Counted from the stretch's first letter, positions 23,111 to 30,638 are shown. The stretch is DNA of 34,381 nucleotides from Erysipelotrichaceae bacterium (GCA_024681275.1 JAILBD010000140.1:1-34381), one strand, 5' to 3'. Translations and numbers: made by a program. The notes: generated by a model from the letters alone, not told the origin.

Positions 23111-23635
23111 TTAAGAACCTTTTTCGTTTTTCAGCTGAAGGAACAGTTTCAGGAATGTCATAGCAGCTGCCAGAGGCATTGCTAGTCCGAAGAAGATCTT
23201 TCCTTCACTGGATGTGATGTATGTGATCGTTATCGCGAAAAACAGCATGAACTGCCAGCTGATATTGCGCTGGATCGCTTTCTGGTCTTCATCGAAGACC
23301 TTGTTTTTGATTTCAGCTTTTAAGAAGGCTTTTTCGTAGATCGATGAAGAGAAAGACTTTGAAACAAAATAGGCTCCGACAAGAAGCCCTATCAGCAAGA
23401 TGACCGATAAGATGCTTATCCCCATCTTGTTGAAGATCAAAACAGACAAGAGGCTCAAGGCGATATAAAGGACTTCGCTGATCCCAAAAAACAGAAGGAT
23501 GTCTGCTTCCGAGATGTATCTTTTTTGCTGATGGTGGCATTTGGGACAGACGACTCTTCCTACAGAATAGTTCTCTATCGCTTTATTGCATTCAGCGCTG
23601 ATGTCTTCGTGACATTTTTCGCAATAGATCTTCAT
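23111..23635 (-). CDS. zinc-ribbon membrane protein, unknown function
   Basis: A 174-residue protein with an N-terminal zinc ribbon of two CxxC knuckles (C5-C8 and C30-C33) and then four hydrophobic helices at about 46-67, 72-92, 128-145 and 148-166. I do not recognise a family. The ribbon would face the cytoplasm. A monocistronic gene: it has its own TATAAT seven bases before the ATG, no Shine-Dalgarno site, and convergent or divergent neighbours. The start is firm because the first cysteine knuckle begins at residue 5. Confidence 0.7.
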   Translation of the reverse strand: MKIYCEKCHEDISAECNKAIENYSVGRVVCPKCHHQQKRYISEADILLFFGISEVLYIALSLLSVLIFNKMGISILSVILLIGLLVGAYFVSKSFSSSIYEKAFLKAEIKNKVFDEDQKAIQRNISWQFMLFFAITITYITSSEGKIFFGLAMPLAAAMTFLKLFLQLKNEKGS

Positions 23636-23641
23636 ATCTCA

Positions 23642-23670
23642 ATTATAAAGACGCTTTTGCAGAAGTTCAA
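23642..23670 (-). promoter_or_regulatory. promoter of the zinc-ribbon gene, predicted leaderless
   Basis: On the minus strand TTGAAC (23670-23665) and TATAAT (23647-23642) are separated by 17 bases. The ATG begins at 23635, six bases after the -10 box, so the transcript should start at or beside the start codon. Confidence 0.65.
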
Positions 23671-23726
23671 TCGATGAGAAGGATACCGGCTATAGAATCT
23701 TTTTAGCATTGATCAACAAATTACGA

Positions 23727-23732
23727 TATAAT
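23727..23732 (+). promoter_or_regulatory. -10 box of the DUF2779 gene
   Basis: TATAAT in CGATATAATAAAG, 17 bases before the ATG at 23749, followed by the ribosome-binding site AGAGGT. No convincing -35 box. A short conventional leader. Confidence 0.5.
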
Positions 23733-23748
23733 AAAGACAGAGGTAGAT

Positions 23749-25200
23749 ATGTATCATATAAGCGACTTAAAAAAGTTTCTGCGTTGTGGACGTCTTTACT
23801 GCTTCAGTAAGGATGTCAACAGCGTGTTTAAGCCATATCTGCGTGCTGATGAGAATATCTTTGATCTCGTAAAAAGGTATTTCGGTATAAATGATTGTTT
23901 TGAGGGAGTAAGAAATGATCCTGCTGATAGGTTCTTTTCTGAGATAGATCAATATGAATGGTTCTTTCATCCGCGTTTCACAGATGGTGAAATGAGGGTG
24001 AATGTTCCTTTGGTGCACAAAAACGGAAACGTTTTTGATCTTTATTTTATTTATTACGGTTCTATCGTCAGGGAATTGGATCTCATGACTTATAGGGTGA
24101 CTTATCAGATCGTTAAAAGATCGGGCCTTGAAGTTGGGGAGATCTTTCTGCTTTCTTTCAACGGTGACTACGTCAATGAGGGGGTTTTGGATCCTGAGAA
24201 GCTCTTTATTTGCAGCAATACATTTAAAAAGAAGAGGATCAGAGATCTGGTCGAGAGGGAAGAATTTGATTATCATTCCCTGATCGGACAAATGGGATCT
24301 TTTGATCCGGATGCGCAGAGCCCGAAAAAATGTCGTTATTGCAAGCTTAATGGACTTTGTGAGTATTATGAACGCTGTTTTCCAAATGAAGAAAAGGAAG
24401 CGGATGATTCGATCCTGACACTGGTCTCAAGTCAAAACAAGAATAAGATGTATCAGGATGGTATCCGCAGCCTGAAGGATGCGGATCCGGATCAGCTCGA
24501 GGGCAATAAAGTCCAGTATGCACAGATCATGGCTTCACGAAATGGTGGTCTCTTCATCGACAGGTATCCTCTCACCCGGTGGCTCAACAGGGTATCGGGA
24601 AGGCCGATCTCTTTCATCGATTTTGAATGGGATCGTTACCTGGTGCCGGTCTATAAAGGCATGAAGCCGATGGACGTGGTCTGCTTTGAGTTTGCGCTAT
24701 ATTACATCGATGAAGCAGGTCACATGGAACATCGAACATTTTTGGGGACCGGAGATTGCCGAAGAGAATTCGTCGAGGCCTTGTTTGAGTATCTTCCGGA
24801 TTCCGGCCCGGTCCTGGCATATAACGCCTGGGGTGCGGAGTGTCTGAGACTGACGGAACTTGGAGAGATGTTCCCGGAATACAGGGATAGGCTTGAAAGC
24901 ATCAATGAGAGGTTTTTCGATCTTGCTGAACCATTCCTGGAGGGCATGATCTACGATGTACGGATGCAGGGGAACTTCACATTGAAAAAGCTCGTTGACA
25001 TCTGTTCCGACTATTCCTATAAAGATCTGGATATCTATGACGGAATGGAAGCCGTGTTCAACTGGCGTGATGTCGATAAAAGTGAGACGCAGGATGGAGA
25101 AAAGATCCTGGAAAATCTGAAGGAATACTGTTCTTTGGATGCCTACGGATTGTTCCTGGTCTATAAATGGCTTGTAAAACTCATCATTGAGTCTAAATAG
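23749..25200 (+). CDS. DUF2779-like protein: Cas4-like Fe-S region plus DEDD exonuclease-like domain
   Basis: A 483-residue protein that I place in or near the DUF2779 family, which has no known function. The N-terminal half recalls RecB/Cas4-type PD-(D/E)XK nucleases: C13 near the start, then C195-x2-C198-x5-C204 (with C210 further on), the cysteine layout of Cas4-type iron-sulfur nucleases. The catalytic E-x-K, expected after D97 (VFDLYF), is not visible, so this half may be inactive. The C-terminal half resembles a DEDD 3'-5' exonuclease: DFEW (291-294), AYNAWGAE (357-364), D391, and YCSLD (460-464). It is followed by hpf after 20 bases. Nuclease activity is inference. Confidence 0.6.
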   Translation: MYHISDLKKFLRCGRLYCFSKDVNSVFKPYLRADENIFDLVKRYFGINDCFEGVRNDPADRFFSEIDQYEWFFHPRFTDGEMRVNVPLVHKNGNVFDLYFIYYGSIVRELDLMTYRVTYQIVKRSGLEVGEIFLLSFNGDYVNEGVLDPEKLFICSNTFKKKRIRDLVEREEFDYHSLIGQMGSFDPDAQSPKKCRYCKLNGLCEYYERCFPNEEKEADDSILTLVSSQNKNKMYQDGIRSLKDADPDQLEGNKVQYAQIMASRNGGLFIDRYPLTRWLNRVSGRPISFIDFEWDRYLVPVYKGMKPMDVVCFEFALYYIDEAGHMEHRTFLGTGDCRREFVEALFEYLPDSGPVLAYNAWGAECLRLTELGEMFPEYRDRLESINERFFDLAEPFLEGMIYDVRMQGNFTLKKLVDICSDYSYKDLDIYDGMEAVFNWRDVDKSETQDGEKILENLKEYCSLDAYGLFLVYKWLVKLIIESK

Positions 25201-25220
25201 AGAAAAAAGGAGGTAGACTT

Positions 25221-25748
25221 ATGAAATTTGCGATTTACGGTGAGAATGTAACGATCAATGACGCAATGAGAGAGAAGATCGAAAATCGTCTCTCAGATCT
25301 CAACAAGTATGTCGTCATCGATGAGGCACAGAGTGCCAAGGTTACAGTCAAGATCTACGGAGAAGAAGGCCTTAAGGTGGAGGTCAACGTTCCTACCAAG
25401 GTCGGCTTGCTCAGGTCGGAAGTCGTGCATGAAGACTTCTCGACTGCGGTAGATCTCGCTATCGACAAATTGGAAGATCAGATCAGAAGACAAAAGGGCA
25501 GATTGTCCAGAAGACACAAAGAATCTTTAGCCGAAAACTTCTACGTAGCTGATCAGGACGATAGCGAAGAAACTCCTGTAAGGACCAAGACTGTCTATGC
25601 GGATGAAATGATCCTCGATGAGGCTATCATGCGCATGGAGATGCTTTCACACTCATTCTTCATCTACAAGGATGCAGACAGTGGAAAGATCGCGGTCGTG
25701 TACAAAAGGAATGATGGAGGATACGGACTTATCGAAGTCGGTGAATGA
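25221..25748 (+). CDS. hpf: ribosome hibernation promoting factor, long form
   Basis: Long-form HPF (175 residues), which dimerises 70S ribosomes into inactive 100S particles in stationary phase or stress. The N-terminal S30AE domain covers residues 1-100 (IYGENVTINDAMREKIENRL; DLAIDKLEDQIRRQK) and binds the decoding region. After a linker, the C-terminal dimerisation domain begins near residue 117 (VYADEMILDEAIMRMEMLSHSFF) and ends with VVYKRNDGGYGLIE, a conserved signature. AGGAGGT precedes the ATG. It follows the DUF2779 gene by 20 bases, so the two are probably co-transcribed. Confidence 0.95.
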   Translation: MKFAIYGENVTINDAMREKIENRLSDLNKYVVIDEAQSAKVTVKIYGEEGLKVEVNVPTKVGLLRSEVVHEDFSTAVDLAIDKLEDQIRRQKGRLSRRHKESLAENFYVADQDDSEETPVRTKTVYADEMILDEAIMRMEMLSHSFFIYKDADSGKIAVVYKRNDGGYGLIEVGE

Positions 25749-25802
25749 TCAATGGGCATATTAATTGATATTCGGGCCTTTGATTAAAACATAAGGGGAG
25801 CT

Positions 25803-26111
25803 ATGCAAGGGTTCGACAAAAAGAAATTCGAGATCGAATTACTCTCTAGAGAGTATATGAAATCTAAAAGAGTCCTCACAGAGGCACAGAAAGGGACGTT
25901 CGAATACGATAAAAGGACGCTGGAAAGAAGCATATGTATCGTCGGCCATATCGATATGACCTACGAGTGTCTCAATGAGGCTGATAAGCTGATCATCAGA
26001 AATGAATTAATGGAAGGGAGAAGGGGAGACTGGTTCAAGTCCTATCTCTCTCCCTCCGCTTATTATCGCCATCGAAAAAGAGCTTATGAGAATTTTCTTC
26101 ATTGTTTGTAA
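25803..26111 (+). CDS. small helical protein, MG284/MPN403-like
   Basis: A 102-residue, Lys/Arg-rich, helical protein with no signal peptide. The C-terminal segment LSPSAYYRHRKRAYENFL resembles the end of ArpU-type phage regulators and of the mycoplasma MG284/MPN403 family; similarity is from memory and moderate. It could bind nucleic acid, since Tyr-Tyr-Arg plus basic helices are typical of small regulators, but I cannot assign a function. GGGGAG precedes the ATG. It lies between hpf and ptsI, 54 bases after hpf, and the ptsI promoter overlaps its last codons. Confidence 0.6.
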   Translation: MQGFDKKKFEIELLSREYMKSKRVLTEAQKGTFEYDKRTLERSICIVGHIDMTYECLNEADKLIIRNELMEGRRGDWFKSYLSPSAYYRHRKRAYENFLHCL

Positions 26112-26130
26112 GCGCTTAGGGAAGTATAAT
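26102..26130 (+). promoter_or_regulatory. ptsI promoter with cre-like spacer
   Basis: TTGTTT (26102-26107) and TATAAT (26125-26130) with a 17-base spacer. The spacer region carries TGTAAGCGCTTAGG (26107-26120), which matches cre except for the last two bases (GG for CA). Binding there would sit between the promoter boxes. Confidence 0.6.
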
Positions 26131-26155
26131 TATTGATATAAAGAGAGGACGAAAA

Positions 26156-27862
26156 ATGAATTTAAAAGGAATAGCAACCTCGAGCGGTATCGCCATTGGC
26201 AAGGTATACAAGCTCGAACAGCCGACGATCGTGATCAATGAAGGACAAGGAGATCCCGAAAAGGAACTTAAGATCTTTGAGGATGCTTTGAATAAGACGA
26301 TCAGTGATATCGAGCAGATCAAAGTGAGAGCGAGTGCAACATTGGCTCCTGAAGAACTGGCGATCTTCGATGCCCATCTGATGATGGCACAGGATCCTGA
26401 ATATAAAGATCAGATCACCGGCATGATTAAAGACGGCGCTACTGCTGATAAAGCGACCAAGACCGTTTCTGATATGATGGTCGGAATGTTTGAGTCAATG
26501 GATGATGCTTATTTCAAAGAGAGAGCAGCTGATATCAAGGATGTTTCCTTCAGGCTCTTATGCAATATCCTCGGTTTGACTATTCCTGATCTGACAGCGA
26601 TCGATGAGGAAGTCGTCATCGTCGCTGAAGAGATGACTCCTTCTGATACAGCTCAGCTCAACAAGAAGTATGCGCTGGGCTTCGTAACAGAGATCGGTGG
26701 CAAGACTTCGCACGCTGCGATCATGGCGGTTGCGCTTGGACTTCCGGCAGTAGTCGGCTGCACAGGCATCATGTCTTCCTGCAAACACGGTGACAAGATC
26801 ATCCTTGATGCAAAAGAGGGCGATGTCATCATCGATCCGACTGAAGAAGAACTGAAAGAATACGAAGAGAGACGAGTCAGATTCCTGGAAGAGAAAGCAG
26901 CCTTGCAGGTGCTGCTTGATAAGCCGACGATCTCGCTCGATGGTCATCAGGTAGAGCTCGTAGCCAATATCGGTTCTCCAAAAGATATGGACAATGTCAT
27001 CGCCAATGGCGCTGAGGGTGTCGGTCTGTATCGTACAGAGTTCCTGTACATGGAATCAACTGAAGACTTCCCGACTGAAGAAGAACAGTACAAAGCGTAT
27101 AAGGTCGTTCTGGAAAGAGCTGAAGGCAAGAGAGTGGTTGTCAGGACGCTGGATATCGGCGGTGACAAGAAGCTTCCTTACTTCGAATTCGATCCGGAAA
27201 TGAATCCGTTCCTCGGATACAGAGCGATCAGGCTTTGCCTTGACAGAAAAGATATCTTCAAGACACAGGTCAGAGCATTGCTTCGCGCTTCCGTTTACGG
27301 AAAGTTGGCGATCATGTTCCCGATGATCGCGACTGTCGACGAGTTCAAGAACGCAAAACAGTTCGTACTGGAGACAAAAGAAGAACTGAAAGCAGAGGGT
27401 GTTGCAGTATCTGATGAGATCGAGATCGGTATGATGGTCGAGATCCCTGCTTCTGCTGTCCTGGCTGATGAATTCGCAAAATATGCTGACTTCTTCTCGA
27501 TTGGTACCAATGACCTGATCCAGTATTCAATGGCAGCTGACAGAATGTCCGAAAAAGTCGCATATCTGTATCAGCCTCTCAACCCTTCGATCCTGCGCCT
27601 GATCAAGATGACGATCGATGGTGCCCACTCTCAGGGCAGATGGTGTGGCATGTGCGGCGAAATGGGCGGTGACCCAATGGCTGCTCCGGTACTCCTGGGC
27701 TTGGGTTTGGACGAATTCTCAATGTCTGCGACCAAGATCCTTCCGACCAGAAAGATCATCACCAATCTGTCAAAGGCTGAGATGGAGGAGCTTGCTTCCA
27801 AAGCTCTGAAATGCCATACCGAAACAGATGTCATCGGATTAGTCAAAGAAGTTTTGAATTAA
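26156..27862 (+). CDS. ptsI: PTS enzyme I (phosphoenolpyruvate-protein phosphotransferase)
   Basis: Enzyme I takes phosphate from phosphoenolpyruvate and passes it to HPr, starting all PTS sugar uptake in the cytoplasm. The 568-residue protein has the full architecture: the HPr-binding and phosphohistidine domain with H186 in GGKTSHAAIMA, then the PEP-binding barrel with GVGLYRTEFLYM, FFSIGTNDLIQYSMAADR and the catalytic cysteine C500 in GMCGEMGGD. AGAGAGGACG precedes the ATG. ptsH, often directly upstream in Bacillota, is absent here, so HPr must be encoded elsewhere. A cre-like sequence in the promoter suggests feedback with CcpA. Confidence 0.97.
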   Translation: MNLKGIATSSGIAIGKVYKLEQPTIVINEGQGDPEKELKIFEDALNKTISDIEQIKVRASATLAPEELAIFDAHLMMAQDPEYKDQITGMIKDGATADKATKTVSDMMVGMFESMDDAYFKERAADIKDVSFRLLCNILGLTIPDLTAIDEEVVIVAEEMTPSDTAQLNKKYALGFVTEIGGKTSHAAIMAVALGLPAVVGCTGIMSSCKHGDKIILDAKEGDVIIDPTEEELKEYEERRVRFLEEKAALQVLLDKPTISLDGHQVELVANIGSPKDMDNVIANGAEGVGLYRTEFLYMESTEDFPTEEEQYKAYKVVLERAEGKRVVVRTLDIGGDKKLPYFEFDPEMNPFLGYRAIRLCLDRKDIFKTQVRALLRASVYGKLAIMFPMIATVDEFKNAKQFVLETKEELKAEGVAVSDEIEIGMMVEIPASAVLADEFAKYADFFSIGTNDLIQYSMAADRMSEKVAYLYQPLNPSILRLIKMTIDGAHSQGRWCGMCGEMGGDPMAAPVLLGLGLDEFSMSATKILPTRKIITNLSKAEMEELASKALKCHTETDVIGLVKEVLN

Positions 27863-27870
27863 TGAAGAGA

Positions 27871-27895
27871 GAAAAGGCTGCCAGGCAGCCTTTTC
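27871..27895 (+). terminator. hairpin after ptsI
   Basis: GAAAAGGCTG (27871-27880) pairs with CAGCCTTTTC (27886-27895), loop CCAGG. The T stretch is short, so termination may be incomplete. Confidence 0.65.
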
Positions 27896-27906
27896 AAGTA
27901 TCTTTT

Positions 27907-27935
27907 TTGTAAATATGCTGATTTAGTATTAAAAT
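27907..27935 (+). promoter_or_regulatory. promoter of the yebC-like gene
   Basis: TTGTAA (27907-27912) and TAAAAT (27930-27935) with a 17-base spacer, giving a leader of about 25 bases that contains GAGAGGTGA. Confidence 0.65.
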
Positions 27936-27967
27936 ATAGAAGTAAAAATTTTTTGAGAGGTGAAATT

Positions 27968-28687
27968 ATGGGAAGAGCGCATGAAGTTAGAGCTGCTGCA
28001 ATGGCTAAGACCGCAGCAATGAAATCGAAAGTTTATTCTAGATATGGCAAAGAGATCTATATCGCTGCCAAATCAGGCGTTCCTGACCCTGAAATGAACC
28101 TCACGTTAAGATCGAAGATCAAAGAAGCCAAAGCGAACCAGGTACCTGTCGATGTCATCAAGAGAGCGATCGAGAAGGCGAAAGGCGGTACAGGCGAGTC
28201 TTATGATTCGCTCCGTTATGAAGGTTTCGGACCTGGCAATGCAACGATCATCATTGATTGCCTGACAGATAACTCAAATCGCACTGTGGCAGCTATGAAC
28301 CAGTGTTTCAACAAGTCACGCTGCAAGATGGGTGTCAAAGGTTCTGTTTCGTTTACCTATGACAACCTTGGTGTCCTGTCCTTCAAATACGAAGATGAGG
28401 ATACGATGCTGGATACTTTGATCAACGCCGATGTCGATGTGACAGATCTGGAAGTTGAAGACGGTGAGATGACGGTCTATGTTGTACCGACTGATCTGCA
28501 CAAGGCTCAGGAAGCGATCGATGAACTGATCCCTGACTGTGAGTATTCAGTCTGCGCGATCAAGATGCTTCCGCAGGAATATGTCACTTTGACTGATGAA
28601 CACGACAAGGAACTCTGGCAGAGACTGCTGGATAACCTGGATGAAGTCGACGACGTTCAGGAAGTCTATCACAACGTACTGATGTAA
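27968..28687 (+). CDS. YebC/PmpR family protein, YeeN type
   Basis: A 239-residue YebC/PmpR (TACO1) family protein. Opening MGRAHEVRAAAMAKT and the segment YSRYGKEIYIAAKSGVPDPEMN identify the YeeN-like branch. Other landmarks are DVIKRAIEKAKGG, YEGFGPGNATIIIDCLTDN and GSVSFTYDNLGV. Members have been described as transcription regulators and, more recently, as factors that relieve ribosome stalling at difficult motifs. I start at ATG 27968, directly after GAGAGGTGA; an in-frame start five codons earlier is upstream of that site. A monocistronic unit with its own promoter and a hairpin terminator. Confidence 0.92.
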   Translation: MGRAHEVRAAAMAKTAAMKSKVYSRYGKEIYIAAKSGVPDPEMNLTLRSKIKEAKANQVPVDVIKRAIEKAKGGTGESYDSLRYEGFGPGNATIIIDCLTDNSNRTVAAMNQCFNKSRCKMGVKGSVSFTYDNLGVLSFKYEDEDTMLDTLINADVDVTDLEVEDGEMTVYVVPTDLHKAQEAIDELIPDCEYSVCAIKMLPQEYVTLTDEHDKELWQRLLDNLDEVDDVQEVYHNVLM

Positions 28688-28719
28688 AAGTGATCTGCTT
28701 GAATGCAGATCACTTTTTT
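28686..28719. terminator. bidirectional terminator between yebC-like gene and tmcAL
   Basis: AAAAGTGATCTGC (28686-28698) pairs with GCAGATCACTTTT (28705-28717), loop TTGAAT. The stop codons of both convergent genes lie inside the stem. Confidence 0.85.
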
Positions 28720-29801
28720 ATGACAGGGCCCTGAAGCTCTCTTTTGATATAGGCGTTCGGATCTTTTAGAAGCGAGGCGTAGAGAAGATTTGTCTTCCAC
28801 TCGATCTGCTTGTAGGGATCCGGTATGTTTTTGAACTGCGTCACGATATTGACGTCTTTTTTTATCCGTTTCAGCAGTTCGCGCCCTTTCTGATCGAAAC
28901 CAAGGACTCTGATGTGATCGGCTTCAGGCAGGGCTTCCACATCTTTCTTTCTGATGTGACAGGCAATATGCAGCAAGATACGCTGGATGCGGGAACGCGT
29001 ATATCTTCGGGATACGGATGCCTGTAGGAATCCTTCATAATCCGTATATCTGATCGCATTTTCTTTGAAGAGGTTTTCGATCCCTTCGCTGACCAGAAAG
29101 ATCTCTGATAATTCCTGACTGTCGATCGTAAGCAGAAGCTTGCGAAGATATGGCCATAGATCTTCTGTGAAGACAGGATCAGTCATACTCATCGGTGTTG
29201 CCATGGAGACATCTTTTCCTTCTTTGACCGCTTTTCTGATCGCCGTAGCTGAAGCGACCAGATCAAGATCGGTCGAAAGGTAATCGTTGGTCCTTTGAAT
29301 GCTGATTGGGTTGATGGAAGTATCTTTCAACGTTTTGAGATATGTCACTGCCAGCATGTCATTTGGATACAGGGACCCGCTCAAGAGCCCGTATGATCGG
29401 GGATAGGAGTTGCCATCGTGAAGCAGCTGACGCAGTCTGGTCACATCGACTTCGAGTTCCGCGTATTTTTTCAGTTCTTCCAGATTGTTGGTCTCGGAAC
29501 CGAAAACGAGTTCGTCGATGCCAAGCTTGTTCAGGATGGTGACAGCACTTTTTCCAAAGACATAGGCATTCTGCACGGTGCAGATATAAGGCAGTTCGAC
29601 GACCAGGTCTACACCATGGTCAAGGGCTGCCTGCGTTTTCTGGAATTTGTCGACGATGGAAAGGTCGCCGCGCTGATTGAAATTTCCGGACATGCAGGCA
29701 ATAAGCACGTCAGGATCGCTGATCTTCAGAGTTTCCCGGATATGATGCAGATGACCGTTGTGGAACGGATTGTATTCGACGATGATGCCTGCTGTTTTCA
29801 C
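28710..29801 (-). CDS. tmcAL: tRNA(Met) cytidine acetate ligase
   Basis: TmcAL (YlbM) makes N4-acetylcytidine at the wobble base of elongator tRNA-Met from acetate and ATP. The 363-residue protein has the nucleotidyltransferase-like motif EYNPFHNGH (9-17), SGNFNQRGD and VDLVVELPY. Family members start exactly at this motif, which fixes the start at GTG 29801. That start has no Shine-Dalgarno site; TATAAT ends seven bases upstream, so the message should be leaderless. It is about 50 residues shorter at the C-terminus than B. subtilis YlbM as I remember it. The gene is divergent from yceD and rpmF; in B. subtilis ylbM, ylbN and rpmF run in the same direction. Confidence 0.88.
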   Translation of the reverse strand: MKTAGIIVEYNPFHNGHLHHIRETLKISDPDVLIACMSGNFNQRGDLSIVDKFQKTQAALDHGVDLVVELPYICTVQNAYVFGKSAVTILNKLGIDELVFGSETNNLEELKKYAELEVDVTRLRQLLHDGNSYPRSYGLLSGSLYPNDMLAVTYLKTLKDTSINPISIQRTNDYLSTDLDLVASATAIRKAVKEGKDVSMATPMSMTDPVFTEDLWPYLRKLLLTIDSQELSEIFLVSEGIENLFKENAIRYTDYEGFLQASVSRRYTRSRIQRILLHIACHIRKKDVEALPEADHIRVLGFDQKGRELLKRIKKDVNIVTQFKNIPDPYKQIEWKTNLLYASLLKDPNAYIKRELQGPVIKK

Positions 29802-29807
29802 AAGAAT

Positions 29808-29817
29808 ATTATATAAT
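29808..29817. promoter_or_regulatory. palindromic bidirectional -10 element of tmcAL and yceD
   Basis: ATTATATAAT is its own reverse complement and contains a perfect TATAAT on each strand (29812-29817 forward, 29813-29808 reverse). The forward ATG at 29824 and the reverse GTG at 29801 each begin seven bases beyond the last T of their own -10 box. Neither side has a clear -35 or Shine-Dalgarno site. Confidence 0.75.
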
Positions 29818-29823
29818 AGCGGT

Positions 29824-30318
29824 ATGAAAATATATCTTAAAGATCTGGTCAATATGACTAGTGAAAGAGTCTATCCGGTCAATATCGACAGATATGAAGT
29901 CGAGGATAACGTCTTTCTACGCCGTCTTGAAGATGTGCGTGGACAGATCATCTTCTACTACGATGCTTCAGATAAACTGCATATCGATTATTCGGTGGAA
30001 GGGAAAATGATATGTCCGTGTGCCATTTCTCTGGAAGATGTCGAAGTTCCTTTCGAGGTCCACGAAGATGAACTCGTCGTGCATAAGCAGAGCGAAGATG
30101 GTTTTTTCCTCAATGAGAATACGGAACTGGAAGATCTGGTACTTTATATCATTTTGCCGGAAGTTCCGATAAAAGTTGTAAAAAAAGAAAAAATAGAGTA
30201 TTCTAGAGGGGACGGTTGGGTTTTTGTATCCGAAGAAGACTATGAGGCGTCCAAAAAAGACCAGATCGATCCGAGGTTACAGAAGCTTAAAGAGTACAGA
30301 TTCGAGGAGGATGATTAA
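29824..30318 (+). CDS. yceD: DUF177 / YceD family protein
   Basis: A 164-residue DUF177 protein (YceD; YlbN in B. subtilis), found next to rpmF across bacteria and linked with 23S rRNA or ribosome accumulation. The conserved core is visible as [16 protein letters not shown] (about residues 61-76) and the C-terminal [12 protein letters not shown]. The ATG at 29824 is the only start giving the full conserved N-terminus; it lacks a ribosome-binding site and follows TATAAT by six bases, so a leaderless message is predicted. rpmF follows two bases after the stop. Confidence 0.9.
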   Translation: MKIYLKDLVNMTSERVYPVNIDRYEVEDNVFLRRLEDVRGQIIFYYDASDKLHIDYSVEGKMICPCAISLEDVEVPFEVHEDELVVHKQSEDGFFLNENTELEDLVLYIILPEVPIKVVKKEKIEYSRGDGWVFVSEEDYEASKKDQIDPRLQKLKEYRFEEDD

Positions 30319-30320
30319 CA

Positions 30321-30470
30321 ATGGCTGTTCAGCAGAGAAGAAACTCAAAGACACGTAAAGCCAAGAGAAGAACCCATTATAAATTGACACCGCCGACATT
30401 GGTCAAGTGCCCATCTTGCGGTGAATATAAAATGGCTCATCGTGCATGCCCTAATTGCGGCGCAAAATAG
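30321..30470 (+). CDS. rpmF: 50S ribosomal protein L32
   Basis: A 49-residue bL32: [17 protein letters not shown] at the start, then a zinc ribbon made by CPSC and CPNC. All four cysteines are present, so this is the zinc-binding (C+) form. GAGGAGG lies ten bases before the ATG. It is co-transcribed with yceD and ends before a clear terminator. Confidence 0.97.
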   Translation: MAVQQRRNSKTRKAKRRTHYKLTPPTLVKCPSCGEYKMAHRACPNCGAK

Positions 30471-30542
30471 TTTTGTAAAGAAAGAAGAGGGATCTTCTTT
30501 TTTTCATGCGATTTTTTAGTGTCCGGATCGCGAAATTCAAGT

Positions 30543-30574
30543 AAAAGTGCAGGAAATTCCTGCACTTTTTCTTT
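30543..30574 (+). terminator. rho-independent terminator of yceD-rpmF
   Basis: AAAAGTGCAGG (30543-30553) pairs with CCTGCACTTTT (30559-30569), loop AAATT, followed by a T-rich run. Confidence 0.88.
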
Positions 30575-30600
30575 ACTTTCAGCCCATAAAATGAAATAAT
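30572..30600 (+). promoter_or_regulatory. candidate promoter of the dcw cluster
   Basis: TTTACT (30572-30577) and AATAAT (30595-30600) with a 17-base spacer; expected start near 30607, inside the MraZ repeat array. The -35 box overlaps the tail of the upstream terminator. TATATT at 30616-30621 is a possible alternative -10. Confidence 0.45.
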
Positions 30601-30601
30601 A

Positions 30602-30636
30602 GTGGTAGAAAGTGGTATATTGTGGGTAAAAGTGGG
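30602..30636 (+). promoter_or_regulatory. MraZ operator: four GTGG direct repeats
   Basis: GTGG recurs at 30602, 30612, 30622 and 30632, exactly every 10 bases; two copies read AAAGTGG or AAGTGG. This is the expected MraZ binding array in front of mraZ and suggests autorepression of the division cluster. The last repeat ends two bases before the ATG region and also takes the place of a ribosome-binding site. Confidence 0.85.
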
Positions 30637-30638
30637 AA

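Noticed and set aside
25749..25800. Hairpin-like sequence after hpf (ATCAAT...ATTGAT) as terminator
   Set aside because: The stem is short and AT-rich and has no T run, so it is not convincing as a terminator.
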